This document shows, in pieces, positions 22,391-33,040 of a DNA stretch of 64,000 nt. The notes under the pieces were generated by a model. It was not told the DNA's origin, made no database searches, and saw nothing but the letters and a program-made list of their open reading frames with translations. A program made the position numbers and the translations under genes. This DNA is from Chelonoidis abingdonii (Eukaryota; Chordata; Testudines; Testudinidae): positions 12,462,211 to 12,526,210 of the forward strand of contig NC_133778.1 in NCBI RefSeq assembly GCF_003597395.2, read 5' to 3'. How positions within the stretch are numbered: position 1 is the first letter of the stretch; every line of letters starts with the position of its first letter.

Positions 22391-23138
22391 TGCTACTTCT
22401 CCAATCCTAAGCACAAAATTAGCTCTTTTCCTACAGCTACCCTATAATTCCTTTTCCAGGGTAAGAGAACTGTAGCCCTCACACCTGTATCCCCTCTTGT
22501 AGTTTTCACTTCCCTGGTTAGTGAGACCCTGCTCTTCCTCAGCTGGGTCTGATAACAAATCAACACTGACACACCCTCCAGGTGCAGGAAGATGGGCTAA
22601 TTGAGCTCTCCAGCTCCTACTAACACTTTGTTCACCAGCATGGGGTTTACACTCCTCCCCACAACTCCAATTCAAAAAGAGATCAAGCACAGGCTTTAGT
22701 TAGAGGATTTTGTTTATATCAAAGACCAATATATTACTATACCGAAAACAATATCCAAGAAAGCAAGGATATATTATGTAATAATACAAACATATTTAAA
22801 TAATGAATAAGCTGAAATCAGCTAAACTGAGTTACTGCTACCTTTTAAAAATTATCTTAATGGAAATAAGACAAATCAAATGTTAGTAGTTCTTTTTATT
22901 AAATGAAAATATATGCTTAATACCATGCATATTTTAAAGTATGCTTCATAAAATAGGATTTTCTTCTTTGGTGCTAAAATATCTTAGTGACTGGTGCATT
23001 TAAATAAAAAAAGAGATGGATACTACAATACAGATCTCTCTTAAGACTATCTCCTAAGGTTTGAGATCTACTGATTAAAGGCACTATAAAGGAAAAAGCT
23101 ATTATTATTACTGGCAATATTATTATTAGGTAAATTAC
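22391..23138 (-). other. SPAG16 intron sequence, nothing recognised
   Basis: This part of the 1.98-kb intron (21157-23138) shows no repeat ends. The frame at 22442-22690 is not bounded by splice sites. Confidence 0.5.
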
Positions 23139-23219
23139 CTCTTCATATTGATAATCATCTTCTGAATCTTCTGTAATGGTAACTTCTGTATGTTTTGTCA
23201 AGTCTAAAACAGCTGACAT
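23139..23219 (-). CDS. SPAG16: SPAG16 coding exon with first recognisable ATG
   Basis: These 27 codons from the ATG at 23219 read to a donor written GAG|GTAATTT on the minus strand. The acidic tail TEVTITEDSEDDYQYEE closely matches the mammalian SPAG16 segment that reads VTITEASEDDYEYEE as I remember it. An acceptor-like ...GGAAAG lies six bases before the ATG, so this ATG may be an internal methionine of exon 2, as in mammals, where an N-terminal stretch precedes this motif. The exon ends in phase 0, which fits the exon at 21058-21156. The open frame beyond 23139 is intron read-through and should be ignored. The family call is secure from the joined exons; the true start codon is not settled. 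Confidence 0.82.
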
Positions 23220-25179
23220 GTAGTGCTTTCCAATGAGAATTAAAACAATTTTTATATGATCATTAAAAAAGAGCAGTTATTCATAAAGCAGTAATTATCA
23301 GGCTCTCCCCTGTTCTATGTAAGACCAAATTTCATATATTTAGGGCTAACTTTGGCTCTTGGATGCCCATACACAGCTCCAATGAAAGGCACGAAGCTGC
23401 ATTCAAGAACAGAATTTAACACTCAAACTTTTCATTGCAGGATTGCACAGCATTAAAATACCACCCATTTGCTCTGCTATAGCTACATGCCAGTTGCTGT
23501 GCTTAACATAAACAGCAGGCCAAACTCTACTCTCAGGTACATAGTCACAATGGCTATATTGCACAGGGGACTTTCACTGTCATTATGCCTCTGGGTGAAT
23601 TTCATCCTTTTAGAAAACTAACCATTTTTTATGAGGTTTAGAGATCTGATATTGCACATGTACATCTGTGGATCCACCCTTTGGGGAAAAATAACAGTAA
23701 ATTGAACACTGAAGCTTCTGTTATGTTGGTTTAACAGTCCTACATCTCCTTTAGTTACATTAGGATTAACTGATTTTAATGGGAGGATTGAGAGGTGTGC
23801 GTTTCAATGAATGCTTTATAATCTCCTTCTAGCAAAGTGTCCCAGCAACAGCCCATGTGTCCATTGAGCTGGGCAAGGAGAACATAGCTGGGAACAGTTG
23901 CCCTTTGGACAGGACTTTGAAGAGCTGTCTTGAAGAACTGGAACCTGAACAACCTTCCAAGAGTTAAGAAGCTGTCTGGCTCCTGAGTCTCAGCTCCCCA
24001 CTCCCAAAGGCAAGTGCTGGAGGCTTTACATTATCAGCCAACTTTGTTCTTTTCATTCTCTTAACTGGAGGGGAGAACTGGGCAGCAAAGTGGTCCAGGG
24101 ACCACTAACTGTTTGCTAGAGGGGCAGAAAGAGCTAAGTGGCTGCTGTAGTGTTCACAAGATGAGACAGTGAGGGTGGGAGAAGAGTTACTGGGAGCAAA
24201 ACACACAACAGGGAAACCACTGGTTTTTTTAAGTTGCTCTGGAGATTGGTAGGGAGTAGCAAAGCAGAGGAAGTCTGGTGGCAGAATTGATCTGGGAGGT
24301 CAGGAGTTTGGTTGATTGAGTTTGGTAAGTAGTCCAAGTATCATTTTTTAAAAGCTAGACACCCTATGATCAATTCACTTTTCACCCTTTCACTGTATAT
24401 AAAGTGACCATGATGCTATTTTATGTCTGGGGAAGACATCCTGTGAATGAGACTTAAAAAAGTGAGGTCCTATTTGCACAGCATGGATACTAAGGCTCAA
24501 CTTTTTATAAAGGAGGGGCCAATGTATGTGTGCTACTTATTTATTTGTACTTGACTGTGATTATTTGCCTGAATCAGATATTTGTACACCTGGTAGTGCC
24601 TCCTAAAATCCCTGGTTTATTTGGAAAATTGTCCTTGGCTGTATTATATTTTATCCATATATGTGTGTGTCTATATATTTAGAGAGAGAGAGGGGCAAGC
24701 AAAGGAAAAATTTAACTGTGTTATTGCTAAAGGTCAAGGCTTCATCAGCTGAAGTTACAAAAATCTTTTGCTGATTGGAAATGAGCATTTAAGAAGAGGG
24801 GTTATTTTAAATTTCTTATAGCATTGATTTTTAAATTTGCCTGTTATACACACAGCAAAGGGAGGTAGTAATTTACATGTGAGGTTTAGAGGGCTTGCCC
24901 CACAAATGCTTTTGAGCTATTGGTTGATAAGTCAAAAAAGTCTTAATATGCTGGGAACACTTTTCTCCCCACTCTCCAATAACTTCATATCATGAACAGA
25001 TTTTGCTCCAGTTTTTAAATAAATAAATAAAAAAGCTGAGACTAACAATAGCAAGTTTCAGCCACAAAGGACTTTTCAGAAACCTACACGTGCATAATAG
25101 AAGTTTATAACAGAAATCACAATGTAACTGTAGCTGCTTTAATTATAGCAAAAGGTATAATAAAAGTAACATTTGAGAC
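23220..25179 (-). other. First-intron sequence, nothing firmly recognised
   Basis: It is AT-rich intron between the promoter and the first recognised coding exon. At about 23340-23620 there are weak hints of an old interspersed repeat. A short GA run lies at about 24681-24694. Confidence 0.45.
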
Positions 25180-25450
25180 AGGTATGATCTAGTCATCTGG
25201 AATGGGGACTCAAATGTCTGAGTTCTAGTCCTGGCCCTGCGACTATCACATTGTGGGGCCTTGAGCAAATCAGATGAAATGTATGGTCCTTAGAGTCCCT
25301 TATCCATAGAACGGGGATGATAAGTTACCTACCTTGCTGGGTATATAACAATTATGATTTACCATTAATTCACTAGCAGCATAACTGAATGGTACTTTAA
25401 TTAAAGTTTGCAAAGCACTCGGAAGCTGAAAAATGTACTAAGTATCATTT
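25180..25450 (+). mobile_element. MIR SINE remnant with small insertion
   Basis: GAGTTCTAGTCCTGGCCCTG, CTTGAGCAAATCA, AACGGGGATGATAA and AAGTTTGCAAAGCACTCGG follow MIR order. An AT-rich segment interrupts the 3' part. Confidence 0.7.
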
Positions 25451-26064
25451 TATAAAATATCTAATAATAAAAAGGCAGGATAATGTCGCTGTAATCAATT
25501 AAGCAGCCTTTTGGTACTGTCATATTGTAGTAGTAAACAGAGGATTGAATGTTTATATGATACAATTTAAATATAATATATTGTGCATCCAGCAATTTGG
25601 CTAAAAATATTTCTCTCACTGGAAGCTTAATTGTATAATAAGAGAGACTGATTTTGTCAAATTGTTTTACATATGTACAACACTTCATTCCTTTTTCTCC
25701 ATATTGACACTTCTATTCTACAGTTATAGAATCTTTTACAATGTAGACATAAATGTCACTATGTCATATCCACCAGACATTGCAAACTAATGCAAATAGT
25801 CTTGGTGATTTAGGTGCTTCCAGGATGGGTAGTTTGCTGCTAGTTTTTTAAGTGTTTTACTGACTTGATAGCCCTTACGTGCCATTATGGTCTAGAGTAC
25901 AGGTGCTATGCATGTGGAATAAAACCTTGTGTTAAAAATCTTGAAATTATTCTTCAAAAATTATATTTCAGATGCACAATAATCTTTTAAAGACAAAATT
26001 CCTCCATTCAGCTACATTTTTGAGCAAACATTGTCTACACATTTTATTTTAAATGTCTTTTATA

Positions 26065-26232
26065 ATATAGACACTTATGTAGTGTCTTTTATCAGCCACA
26101 GGGCACTGAAGAATTTCTGTTATAAAGAAATAGAAACTGAATCACAGAGAAATGGCTTATATAGGATCACAAAGCAAGTCAGTCAGTACCAAGGTTGGGA
26201 ACAGAACTCAGATCTCCTGATTGCCAGCCTCT
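26065..26232 (-). mobile_element. MIR SINE remnant, antisense
   Basis: AGAAACTGAATCACAGAGAA, GGATCACAAAGCAAGTCAGT and AACAGAACTCAGATCTCCTG match the reverse complement of the MIR core. Confidence 0.65.
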
Positions 26233-27003
26233 ATATATACAAAACAAAACAAACCTGAAACCACTAACTTATAATTTGTCTTTGCTCTTTTTATAACTGA
26301 AAAGGAGTCAAACTGATTGTTTCTAAATGTTATAACTCAGAAATAAACCTTCTAACTTGTTGTACTGCAATCTAAAATTCCTATTTTACTTGTATAAACT
26401 ACTGAATTAAAAATAGAATTTTAGGGAATGATTGAATAATTCAGGCCCTTGATGACAGAATTGGAGCCTTTCACTCTAGGTCTGTGGTTCAAATATTGCC
26501 AAGTGGAGGAACAAGCAAATGTGGGTTACCTTGTGATAGGTATTTGGTGCCGCTTGGAAAAAACTTACCAGATGCTTGCTACAGAGAGACAAATACAAAA
26601 AGGAGGAAGAGGCAACAGCTCCAGTACTTCAGTTGTTGCTCACAGCTTTCGCAAGAGAAAAGTGAAATTGTTATGGTTCTTGTTAATTTCACACAGGGAT
26701 TCTAAACAGCAATGGATCTTGGCAGCACACTGAAATGAACAAGACTCTAGACATTCCAACTGTTACTATTCAGAACCCCTAGGCGAAACTAACAAGAATC
26801 AGAACAATTTCACTTTTGTTTCCATACCAGAGGCAGTGGAGTCATTTGTTGTAGATACAGCAAGATGGCTCTGCATCAACCTACAGTCAGTTCACATCGA
26901 GAAGGTCCTCTTAATCATGAGGGCTGGAGACTTAGCTGTCTTCATGCAAATAAAAAAATTAAATTCTGTGCTAACTTATGGTTTATTTCCCAGGGAAGTT
27001 CAC
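26233..27003. other. First-intron sequence, nothing recognised
   Basis: The frames at 26449-26733 and 26836-27072 have no known motifs. The second runs into the MITE at 27006. Confidence 0.45.
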
Positions 27004-27005
27004 TA

Positions 27006-27201
27006 CAGATGCTCCCTGGGTTACGCAAGATCTGATTTATGCAAATTTGCACTTAGGGAAAAAGTTCCGTAAGCCAGAAATATGATTTTGAGGTTGTGAA
27101 AATTTTTGCATAAGGTACAGGTATACATTTCTAATTTACGTAAAATTCGAGTTATGCAAGGCTTTCTGGAATGGAATGATTTGTAAGTCAGGGGGCACCT
27201 G
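27006..27201. mobile_element. Mariner/Tigger-type MITE
   Basis: TACAGATGCTCCCTG at 27004 pairs with CAGGGGGCACCTGTA ending 27203 as inverted ends including TA duplications. The interior has several TTACGCAA-like blocks. Confidence 0.75.
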
Positions 27202-27203
27202 TA

Positions 27204-27639
27204 TTAGCCAGCAGTAAGTAAGAGAGTGTTAGTAAAATCAATTGTTAATCTCAAGTTTTTCCTACCATAATTGCTTAATTTTGGCCTGGCTCCTACTGGT
27301 CAGGTCTGTACATGACAAATACAACGATACGGGCATCGAGTGAAGGTTTTACTGCAGGTGCCACTGAGAAGCCTGGCTGAATGGGCCACAGAGGTGGTCC
27401 TTCCCCTTCCCCAATCCTGGACAGAGCTCAGGTTGGGGGTGGGGTGATCTATGCAGTGGCACTGATCCATGCAGACAACTAGGGGACCCCAGCACACCCC
27501 ACCCCACTGCTTCAACTTGCCCTGGATTCAAAACCAAGGAGGGGGTGGGGGGTGCCTGATATTCATGGAGATTGGTTCTCCGTTGAATCAAACTCTCCAA
27601 AAATCCCCAGAGGCCAGAGCCCAACAGCCCTCCCCGCCA
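27204..27639. other. Sequence between MITE and CpG-rich promoter
   Basis: GC content rises towards the promoter. The overlapping frames here have no motifs I recognise. Confidence 0.4.
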
Positions 27640-27815
27640 AGCGAGACTGAAACCCCCAACACCCCCTGCCCTGGGTGAAGACCCTCGGCTCCCCCTCTCC
27701 CGGGGTGAAGCCCCAGAAACCCCGCTCCCCAGAGCGAGGAGCCCGGGGGGTGAACACTCAGCAAATCACCCCCCGAGCATTCCCCCCCTTATCCCCAGCG
27801 CTGCCCAGCCGGGAC

Positions 27816-27902
27816 CAAGGAGCCGCTGAGGGGGCGCGGGGCGAGGATACGCTGCAGGCAGAAGGGCCCCTCGGCTCCGGCCGCCGCCGCCTCCCCCTCC
27901 AT
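27816..27902 (-). CDS. Possible SPAG16 N-terminal coding exon (unproven)
   Basis: An ATG at 27902, inside the CpG-rich block and downstream of the X-box and TCTCGCGAGA motif, opens an alanine-rich frame beginning MEGEAAAAGAEG. Mammalian SPAG16 also has an alanine-rich N-terminus before the acidic motif. A phase-0 donor would be TTG|GTCCCG, ending at 27816, which is a weak splice site. Other sites give the wrong phase for the next exon. This could equally be 5' UTR with translation starting at 23219. Confidence 0.22.
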
Positions 27903-27966
27903 CGCCGGCTCTCCGGGTCGGTTGTTTACACTCCGCTCTCGCCGTTGCCAGGGTGCCCCCAGAGCC

Positions 27967-27976
27967 TCTCGCGAGA
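27967..27976. promoter_or_regulatory. TCTCGCGAGA promoter element
   Basis: This is an exact copy of the 10-bp palindrome TCTCGCGAGA, known as a core element of some CpG-island promoters and bound by BANP when unmethylated. It sits inside the CpG-rich block, about 110 bp from the X-box. Confidence 0.7.
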
Positions 27977-28086
27977 ACAAGGAAGCAGCTCGCCCCTTCA
28001 CTCCGCCTGGTTCTAGCCGGATTTCACGGGGGGGGGGGGTGGGGGGTTTGCTAAAGCAAGCCGGTGGAACGGGTGGACGCGTCCCG

Positions 28087-28100
28087 GTCGCCATAGCAAT
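28087..28100. promoter_or_regulatory. RFX X-box motif
   Basis: GTCGCCATAGCAAT matches the X-box consensus GTNRCC-AT-RGYAAC at 13 of 14 positions; the last C is T. RFX factors bind this imperfect palindrome in promoters of ciliary genes. Its place upstream of SPAG16, an axonemal gene, makes function plausible. Confidence 0.7.
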
Positions 28101-28131
28101 CGTCACTTCTCGGTTACGGACAGGGGAAGGT

Positions 28132-28177
28132 CCAATGGCGCTTCAGTAGGGCGGTGCCGAGGGACCAACTGGCCAAT
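28132..28177. promoter_or_regulatory. Pair of CCAAT boxes
   Basis: CCAAT occurs at 28132-28136 (TCCAATGG) and 28173-28177 (GGCCAATCGG). The second is close to the NF-Y consensus. Both lie just upstream of the X-box relative to SPAG16, a usual NF-Y position. Confidence 0.5.
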
Positions 28178-28260
28178 CGGTGTAAGGCGGGGGGGAAGTC
28201 CCTCCTTCTGGCCTAGGCTTCCCCCTCTCGGCAGAGAAGGGGGCTCCGAGACGGTGACAG

Positions 28261-28538
28261 GGAGAAGGGGAAGTGCAGCCCCTCCCGTGAGGCCCCCACA
28301 CTGGGTTGGGCCCCCGGCATCTCTGAGGGCGGGGCATAAGGCAGGAGACCCACCCCTGCAGGGTCAGCCAGTGCCCCCAGCTTGCCCTGGGATCAGAGCT
28401 GCTGGGGAGAGCAGCACAGAGCTGTGATGTTTGCACGTGCCAGGTGTATTGCACTAGAAACCCCAGGTGCCATGGTGCACGCTGTTGAGCACCGTCTACT
28501 ATCACCTTCTCTGGCAACTAACACTATGTATTTATCTA
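28261..28538. other. Region right of the promoter, nothing recognised
   Basis: CpG density falls off. No exon-like frame with splice sites was seen for a divergent gene. Confidence 0.4.
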
Positions 28539-28869
28539 CTAGGGTTGTCAAGCGATTACAATAATTAATCGTATAGTTAATCGTGGTGTTAACAATAGAA
28601 TACCACTTATTTAAATATTTTTGGATGTTTTCCACATTTTCAAATATGTTGATTTCAATTTTAACACAGAATATGAAGTGTACAGTGCTCAATTTATATT
28701 TATTTTTATTCTAAATATTTGCACTGTAAAACCAACAGAAATAGTATTTTTCAATTCGCTTAATACATGTACTGTATTAAGAGAGCAATCTCATCATCAT
28801 GAAAGTTGAATTTATAAATGTAGAATTATGCACACAAAAAACTGCCTTAAAAAATAAAACGATGTCAAA

Positions 28870-29439
28870 CTTTAGAGCCTACAAGTCCACTCAGTCCTAC
28901 TTCTTGTTCAATCAATTGCTCAGACAAACAAATTTGTTTACATGTGCAGGAGACAATGCTGCCCACCTCTTGTTTACAATGTCATCTGAAAGTGAGAACA
29001 GGCATTTGCATGGCACTGTTGTAGATGGCATTGCAAGATATTTACATGCCAGATGTGCTAAAGATTCACGTCCCTTCATGCTTCACCCAGCATTGCAGAG
29101 GATATGCATTCATGCTGATGATAGATTCTGCTCAATAACGATCCAAAGCAGTGGAGACTGACGCATGTTCATTTTCATCATCATCTGAGTCAGATGCCAC
29201 AAGCAGAACATTGATGGGGGGGGGTCAAGTTCTGTAGTTTCTGCATTGGAGTGTTGTTCTTTTAAGACTTCTGAAAGCATGCTCCACATCTCATCCCTCT
29301 CAGATTTTGGAAGGCACTTCAGATTCTTAAACCTTGGGCCAAGTGCTGTCTTTAGAAATCTCGCATTAATACCTTCTTCCAATTTTGTCAGATCTGCAAT
29401 GAAAAGGTTGTTAAAATGATCAACGTGCTGGGTCATCAT
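28870..29439 (-). pseudogene. hAT transposase C-terminal pseudogene (minus copy)
   Basis: The minus-strand frame reads RFKNLKCLPKSERDEMWSML then KEQHSNAETTELDPP, as in hAT transposases before the C-terminal dimerisation domain. After a frame change it continues VASDSDD...NEHAS and, further left, ESLAHLACKYLAM and CLFSLSDDIVN, which are the dimerisation (hATC) blocks. Stops interrupt the frame. The N-terminal BED and catalytic parts are absent, so this is a terminal fragment. Any activity would depend on an autonomous relative. Confidence 0.75.
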
Positions 29440-29559
29440 CCAAGACTGCTATAACATTAAATATATGGCAGAATACGGGTAAAACACAGAGCAGGAGACA
29501 TACAATTCTCCCCAAAGGAGTTCAGTCACAAATTTAATTAATGCATTATTTTTTAACGA

Positions 29560-29745
29560 GCGTCATCAGCTTGGAAGCACATCATCTGGAACGGTGGCCA
29601 AAGCATGAAGGGGCATATGAATGTTTAGCATATCTGGCATGTAAATACCTTGCTACAAAAGTGCCATGCGGATGCCTGTTCTCCCTTTCAGGTAACATTG
29701 TAAATAAGAAGCAGGCAGTATTATCTCCTGTAAACTTGTGATTAG
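29560..29745 (+). pseudogene. hATC domain pseudogene (inverted copy)
   Basis: The plus-strand frame reads RWPKHEGAYECLAYLACKYL then FSLSGNIVNKKQAVLSPVN, the hAT C-terminal dimerisation domain. It is the mirror of the minus-strand copy in the left arm and shows the element is an inverted duplication of one end. Confidence 0.75.
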
Positions 29746-30145
29746 CTGAACAAGAAGTAGGACTGAGTGGACTAGTAGGCTTTAAAGTTTACATTGTTTT
29801 GTTTTTGAATGCAGTTATGTAACCAAAAAAACTACATTTGTAAGTTGCACTTTTACAATAAAGAGATTGCACTACAGTACTTGTATGAGGTAAACTGAAA
29901 AATGCTATTTCTTATTTTTACAGTGAAAATATTTGTAAAAAAAATATAAAGTGAGCACTGTACACTAATATTCTGTATTGTAATTGAAATCAATATATTT
30001 GAAAAGGTAGAAAAACATCCAAAATAGTTAATAAATTTCAATTGGTATTATATTATTTAACAGTTTGATTAAAACTGCAATTAATTGTGATTAATTTTTT
30101 GAGTTAATTGCGTGAGTTAACTGGGATTAATCGACAAGCCTAATG

Positions 30146-30165
30146 TACACACACACACACACACT
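30146..30165. repeat. (CA)n microsatellite
   Basis: About nine CA units directly follow the hAT terminus. Confidence 0.95.
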
Positions 30166-30694
30166 CTCTACTCTTGTAACATCCTGGTTTTGCTGGACTG
30201 TGCCCACATTCCAGGCATTTCTGTTTAAGCCAGAGCTTCCAAATCTCTGCTAAACTAGGGAAATGTTATTTATAAAATGGACTTTTATGAGATAATTTTA
30301 AAATAAAGCAAAGTTTAGGCCTCTAACCAAGGTTTGTTCCAGCTCCAGGGATTCCTAGTCAAGAGGAAATACAATGTTGCTAACTCACCTAAGATCTAGA
30401 TTTTTTTTTTTTCTTAAAATTCCAGCTCAGGGCAGTGACGTGACTACCTGAGACTCTCAGCTTTCATTTTAAAAACTAGTTTTTAGCCATGATGGTTTCA
30501 GAGCAAAGTTTTGATAATGTGTATCCTAATGGCTCAAGAACCAGAAGGCAAAAAGAACCCTGAATGTATTATTTTTAAAAATACCATGATTTTTAAGTGA
30601 ACCTCAGATTTTTAGGGTTGACTCAAGGTTTTTGAATGCTTGCCATTGGCACTGCTGAAACAGTTCATGGTATAATTATGTGTAATAAATAAGA

Positions 30695-30925
30695 TTTTGA
30701 ATTTTAATAGCACTTTTCATCTCAAGGACTTTATAGATGTGCAATAATTGTCACTTTGTGATAGGTAAGGTATTATACCCATTTCAAGTAAACTGAGCCA
30801 CTTTGCCACAGACTCTGTGTAACTTTGGGCAAGTCATGTAACTTGTATAAGGTCTCACAGTGAGTCACTGAGAGACCCAAAAAATAGAGCCCATGAGTTA
30901 CTCTGATTTCTAAATCTGTTTTATA
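30695..30925 (-). mobile_element. MIR SINE remnant, antisense
   Basis: TATTATACCCATTTCAAGTA, AAACTGAGCCACTTT, GGGCAAGTCATGTAACTTG and GGTCTCACAGTGAGTCA follow the reverse complement of MIR. Confidence 0.65.
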
Positions 30926-32403
30926 CTAACTTGAGATATTTTTGGTGACTGTTCTATGCAGATAATATGGTAATATACGTGAAAGAATAAAATGAGAAGA
31001 AAGGAAAGTAAACTATCAATGTGTAAGCCTTTTAGACTGGCATTAATTATCCCTTTAGAGAAAGTAAGATCTTTTTGTAGTAGAAACAGATGTCCTGGAG
31101 TTGATGTTGCACTGTAGCATATCCTTGAGGGAATTAATTGTTCAAATTATCTTTCTATGGTATGCTATTTCTCTGTAGTTTAATTAAAAATATGGGCAAA
31201 GATTTTGAGGTAACAGTGTATTATACACTATATTCTTGAGGTTATAGTTTATATGCTCTTGAGATGCCTGAGCTCAGGTTCTTTGGAGTTAGTGGAAGTC
31301 TGTTCACTGACTTCGGTGGGTTTTGGAATAGCCCATAGGGCCCAGTCCTAAATTCCCATAGATTTTTTTTTAATGAAAATTACACACAATAGGGAACTCA
31401 GGATTGGTTGAGCAAGAAAGGTTATTTGCATTCATGCACAACAACTGGAAAATACATTCTTAATTTTTCTTTGAAAGGGTTCAGAAAGGAGAACTGCTAG
31501 CAGTCAGACTCAAAGGAAATGTACTGATTGTGCTGGCCAGATGTGAGAGTATCTTAGGAAGTTAAGGGTACAAAGAGAGGATCAAACAAGTTAGAGATGG
31601 AGAACACGCATTAGATCATCAAATCCAGCCCTGCAAATGCAGGATCTAATCAGAGTGAGGACATTTAGCATGGGAGCCATAAAAAGCTGCAAACAAAATG
31701 CTCACAGTGGGTTGGATGTCCTTTTCATTTGTGAAGACAGAAGTTTGAGGGAACTGATCAGATTTGCAGTTCCAGTGACTCCAAATTGTAGTGAGACAGC
31801 AGTTGAGAGATTTGACAGGAAGTATGGGACGCATGATGGTCTGTGTAGTGGAAGAGTGTTTTATGGTGCTATGTGGAAGAGTTTGTTTGTAATGCCTTCC
31901 TAACTCTCTGCGTCATGGCCTCTTGGCTAAGAAGACTTTTCTATAAGTAAGGGTTGGAAATTGCAGGGTCTTAAGTGTGTGAATTAAGACTGTTGTTGCT
32001 TTCTTCTTGTGTTGCAGCAGGGAAAGTTTTTTTTGTCTGTTTGTTTGTTTTTTATTTCTTCCTTGAAGAGGAAATGATCTGCCCAGAATATGGATGAGGA
32101 TGCAATCCTGGGCTGTTTGAGTGAAACAGCAGCTGAAGGAATAAAAGTGTTGCCAAATGGGAGAATTCAAAAATCATGAGCCAGAACCCCCCAAATCATG
32201 AGTGGCTTAAGACAGTTTTTAAATAATAAATGTGAGGTTCTTTTTGTTTGCCTTCTGGTTTCTGAGTTTTTAGTGTGCACTTGCTTCACACTTTCTAGCT
32301 TTTCTTCATGACCAGGAGGATTAACAACTTTTTTTTTAATGAAAGCTGCGATTCTTCTAGAAATTCTTGATTCCAGAAATTGGAACATTCAGAAAAACAC
32401 CAT
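30926..32403. other. Intergenic sequence, nothing firmly recognised
   Basis: It lies upstream of SPAG16. Short frames such as 31637-31903 have no known motif. An old-repeat-like stretch is possible at about 31255-31340. Confidence 0.4.
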
Positions 32404-32565
32404 AAATTATAGACACGGTGGGGGAGGTAATATCTTTTATTGGACCAAGCTCTGTGTAAGTTTGTATCTCTCACCAAGAGAAGTTGGTTCAATAAAAGAT
32501 ATTTCCTCACTCACCATCTCTCTGATATCCTGGGACAACACTGCTACAACACTGTATACTACAAA
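32404..32565. repeat. Fold-back repeat (GGTAATATCTTTTATTGG family)
   Basis: GAGGTAATATCTTTTATTGG near 32427 is answered by CAATAAAAGATATTTCCTC near 32495. The tail ATATCCTGGGACAACACTGC is typical of a repeat common in turtle genomes. The coding frames over it are artefacts. Confidence 0.6.
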
Positions 32566-33040
32566 TCATGGCAGTTGGTAACAGTAAGTGTGCACATATT
32601 TAAAAGTCATAGAGAGATGCAGCTACTTTTGGTCACATAAATTTAATATTGCTTTTCTTTGGTCCCAAAAGGTCTCTTTATTTGCTGCTGCTGCTGTAGG
32701 ACTTTCTATGCTTAGAATACTAAAGACTAGTTTATTCATTCTTAATGCTCTTTTACTGACCAACTGAAGTTGAACAGACTCAGTTCCCATCCATATCCTT
32801 CTCTCCCTCTTCCACCCTAGTTGGAGCTCCACTTAGCTCCTCATTCTGCTAATTCCTTCTCTTCTCCACTTTTACCACCCTCACCTCCCATAAACCCCAA
32901 TGAGCATCAGAAGAATTCCACTGCATATGAGAGGAAAGCTTCTTGCTTCCTGCCTACCTTCTTCCCCTTTCACAGTTGAGCCTGCCTTCCCCCAGGGAAT
33001 TAGGTTCCGCTCCAGGCTCTCTCCTACACTCAAATCACCA
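32566..33040. other. Intergenic sequence, nothing recognised
   Basis: It includes a short GCT repeat at about 32683-32696. No gene or repeat ends were seen. Confidence 0.4.

Larger units (their letters stand above)
1..28100 (-). other. SPAG16: SPAG16 5' gene span (partial, runs off the left edge)
   Basis: This is the inferred extent of a host gene read right to left, from a CpG-rich promoter near 28 kb to at least 4444. Three coding exons at 23139-23219, 21058-21156 and 4444-4571 have GT/AG borders and compatible phases. Their joined translation follows the start of vertebrate SPAG16, the PF20 homologue: a WD-repeat protein of the ciliary central-pair apparatus needed for motility. The WD repeats and coiled coil are not in the window and should lie further left. 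Introns are large (1.98 kb, then 16.5 kb) and full of transposons. The left boundary given is the window edge, and the transcription start is inferred from motifs only. Confidence 0.8.
27640..28260 (-). promoter_or_regulatory. CpG-rich candidate SPAG16 promoter
   Basis: CpG dinucleotides are dense here, unlike most of the surrounding AT-rich sequence. The block holds an exact TCTCGCGAGA element at 27967-27976, an RFX-type X-box at 28087-28100, and CCAAT boxes at 28132-28136 and 28173-28177. No TATA box is evident, which fits a CpG-island promoter. It lies about 4.7 kb upstream of the first recognised SPAG16 exon in the direction of transcription. The motifs would also permit divergent transcription to the right, but no gene is visible there. 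Confidence 0.72.
28539..30142. mobile_element. Fold-back hAT element with inverted transposase ends
   Basis: The ends are TAGGGTTGTCAAGCGATTA and TTAATCGACAAGCCTA. The two outer parts of about 550 bp are inverted copies: CTACAAGTCCACTCAGTCCT on the left answers AGGACTGAGTGGACTAGTAG on the right. Both arms carry the C-terminal part of a hAT transposase, on opposite strands. The centre holds a more internal transposase piece on the minus strand. Candidate 8-bp flanks match only 4-5 of 8. Confidence 0.82.

Noticed and set aside
22974..23138. Hydrophobic C-terminal extension of the SPAG16 frame (possible membrane segment)
   Set aside because: This stretch follows a GTAATTT donor and is intronic. 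The next exon continues the SPAG16 match instead.
28799..29161. 120-codon plus-strand frame as a possible novel gene
   Set aside because: The minus strand of the same DNA encodes hAT transposase blocks, so this is the antisense shadow.
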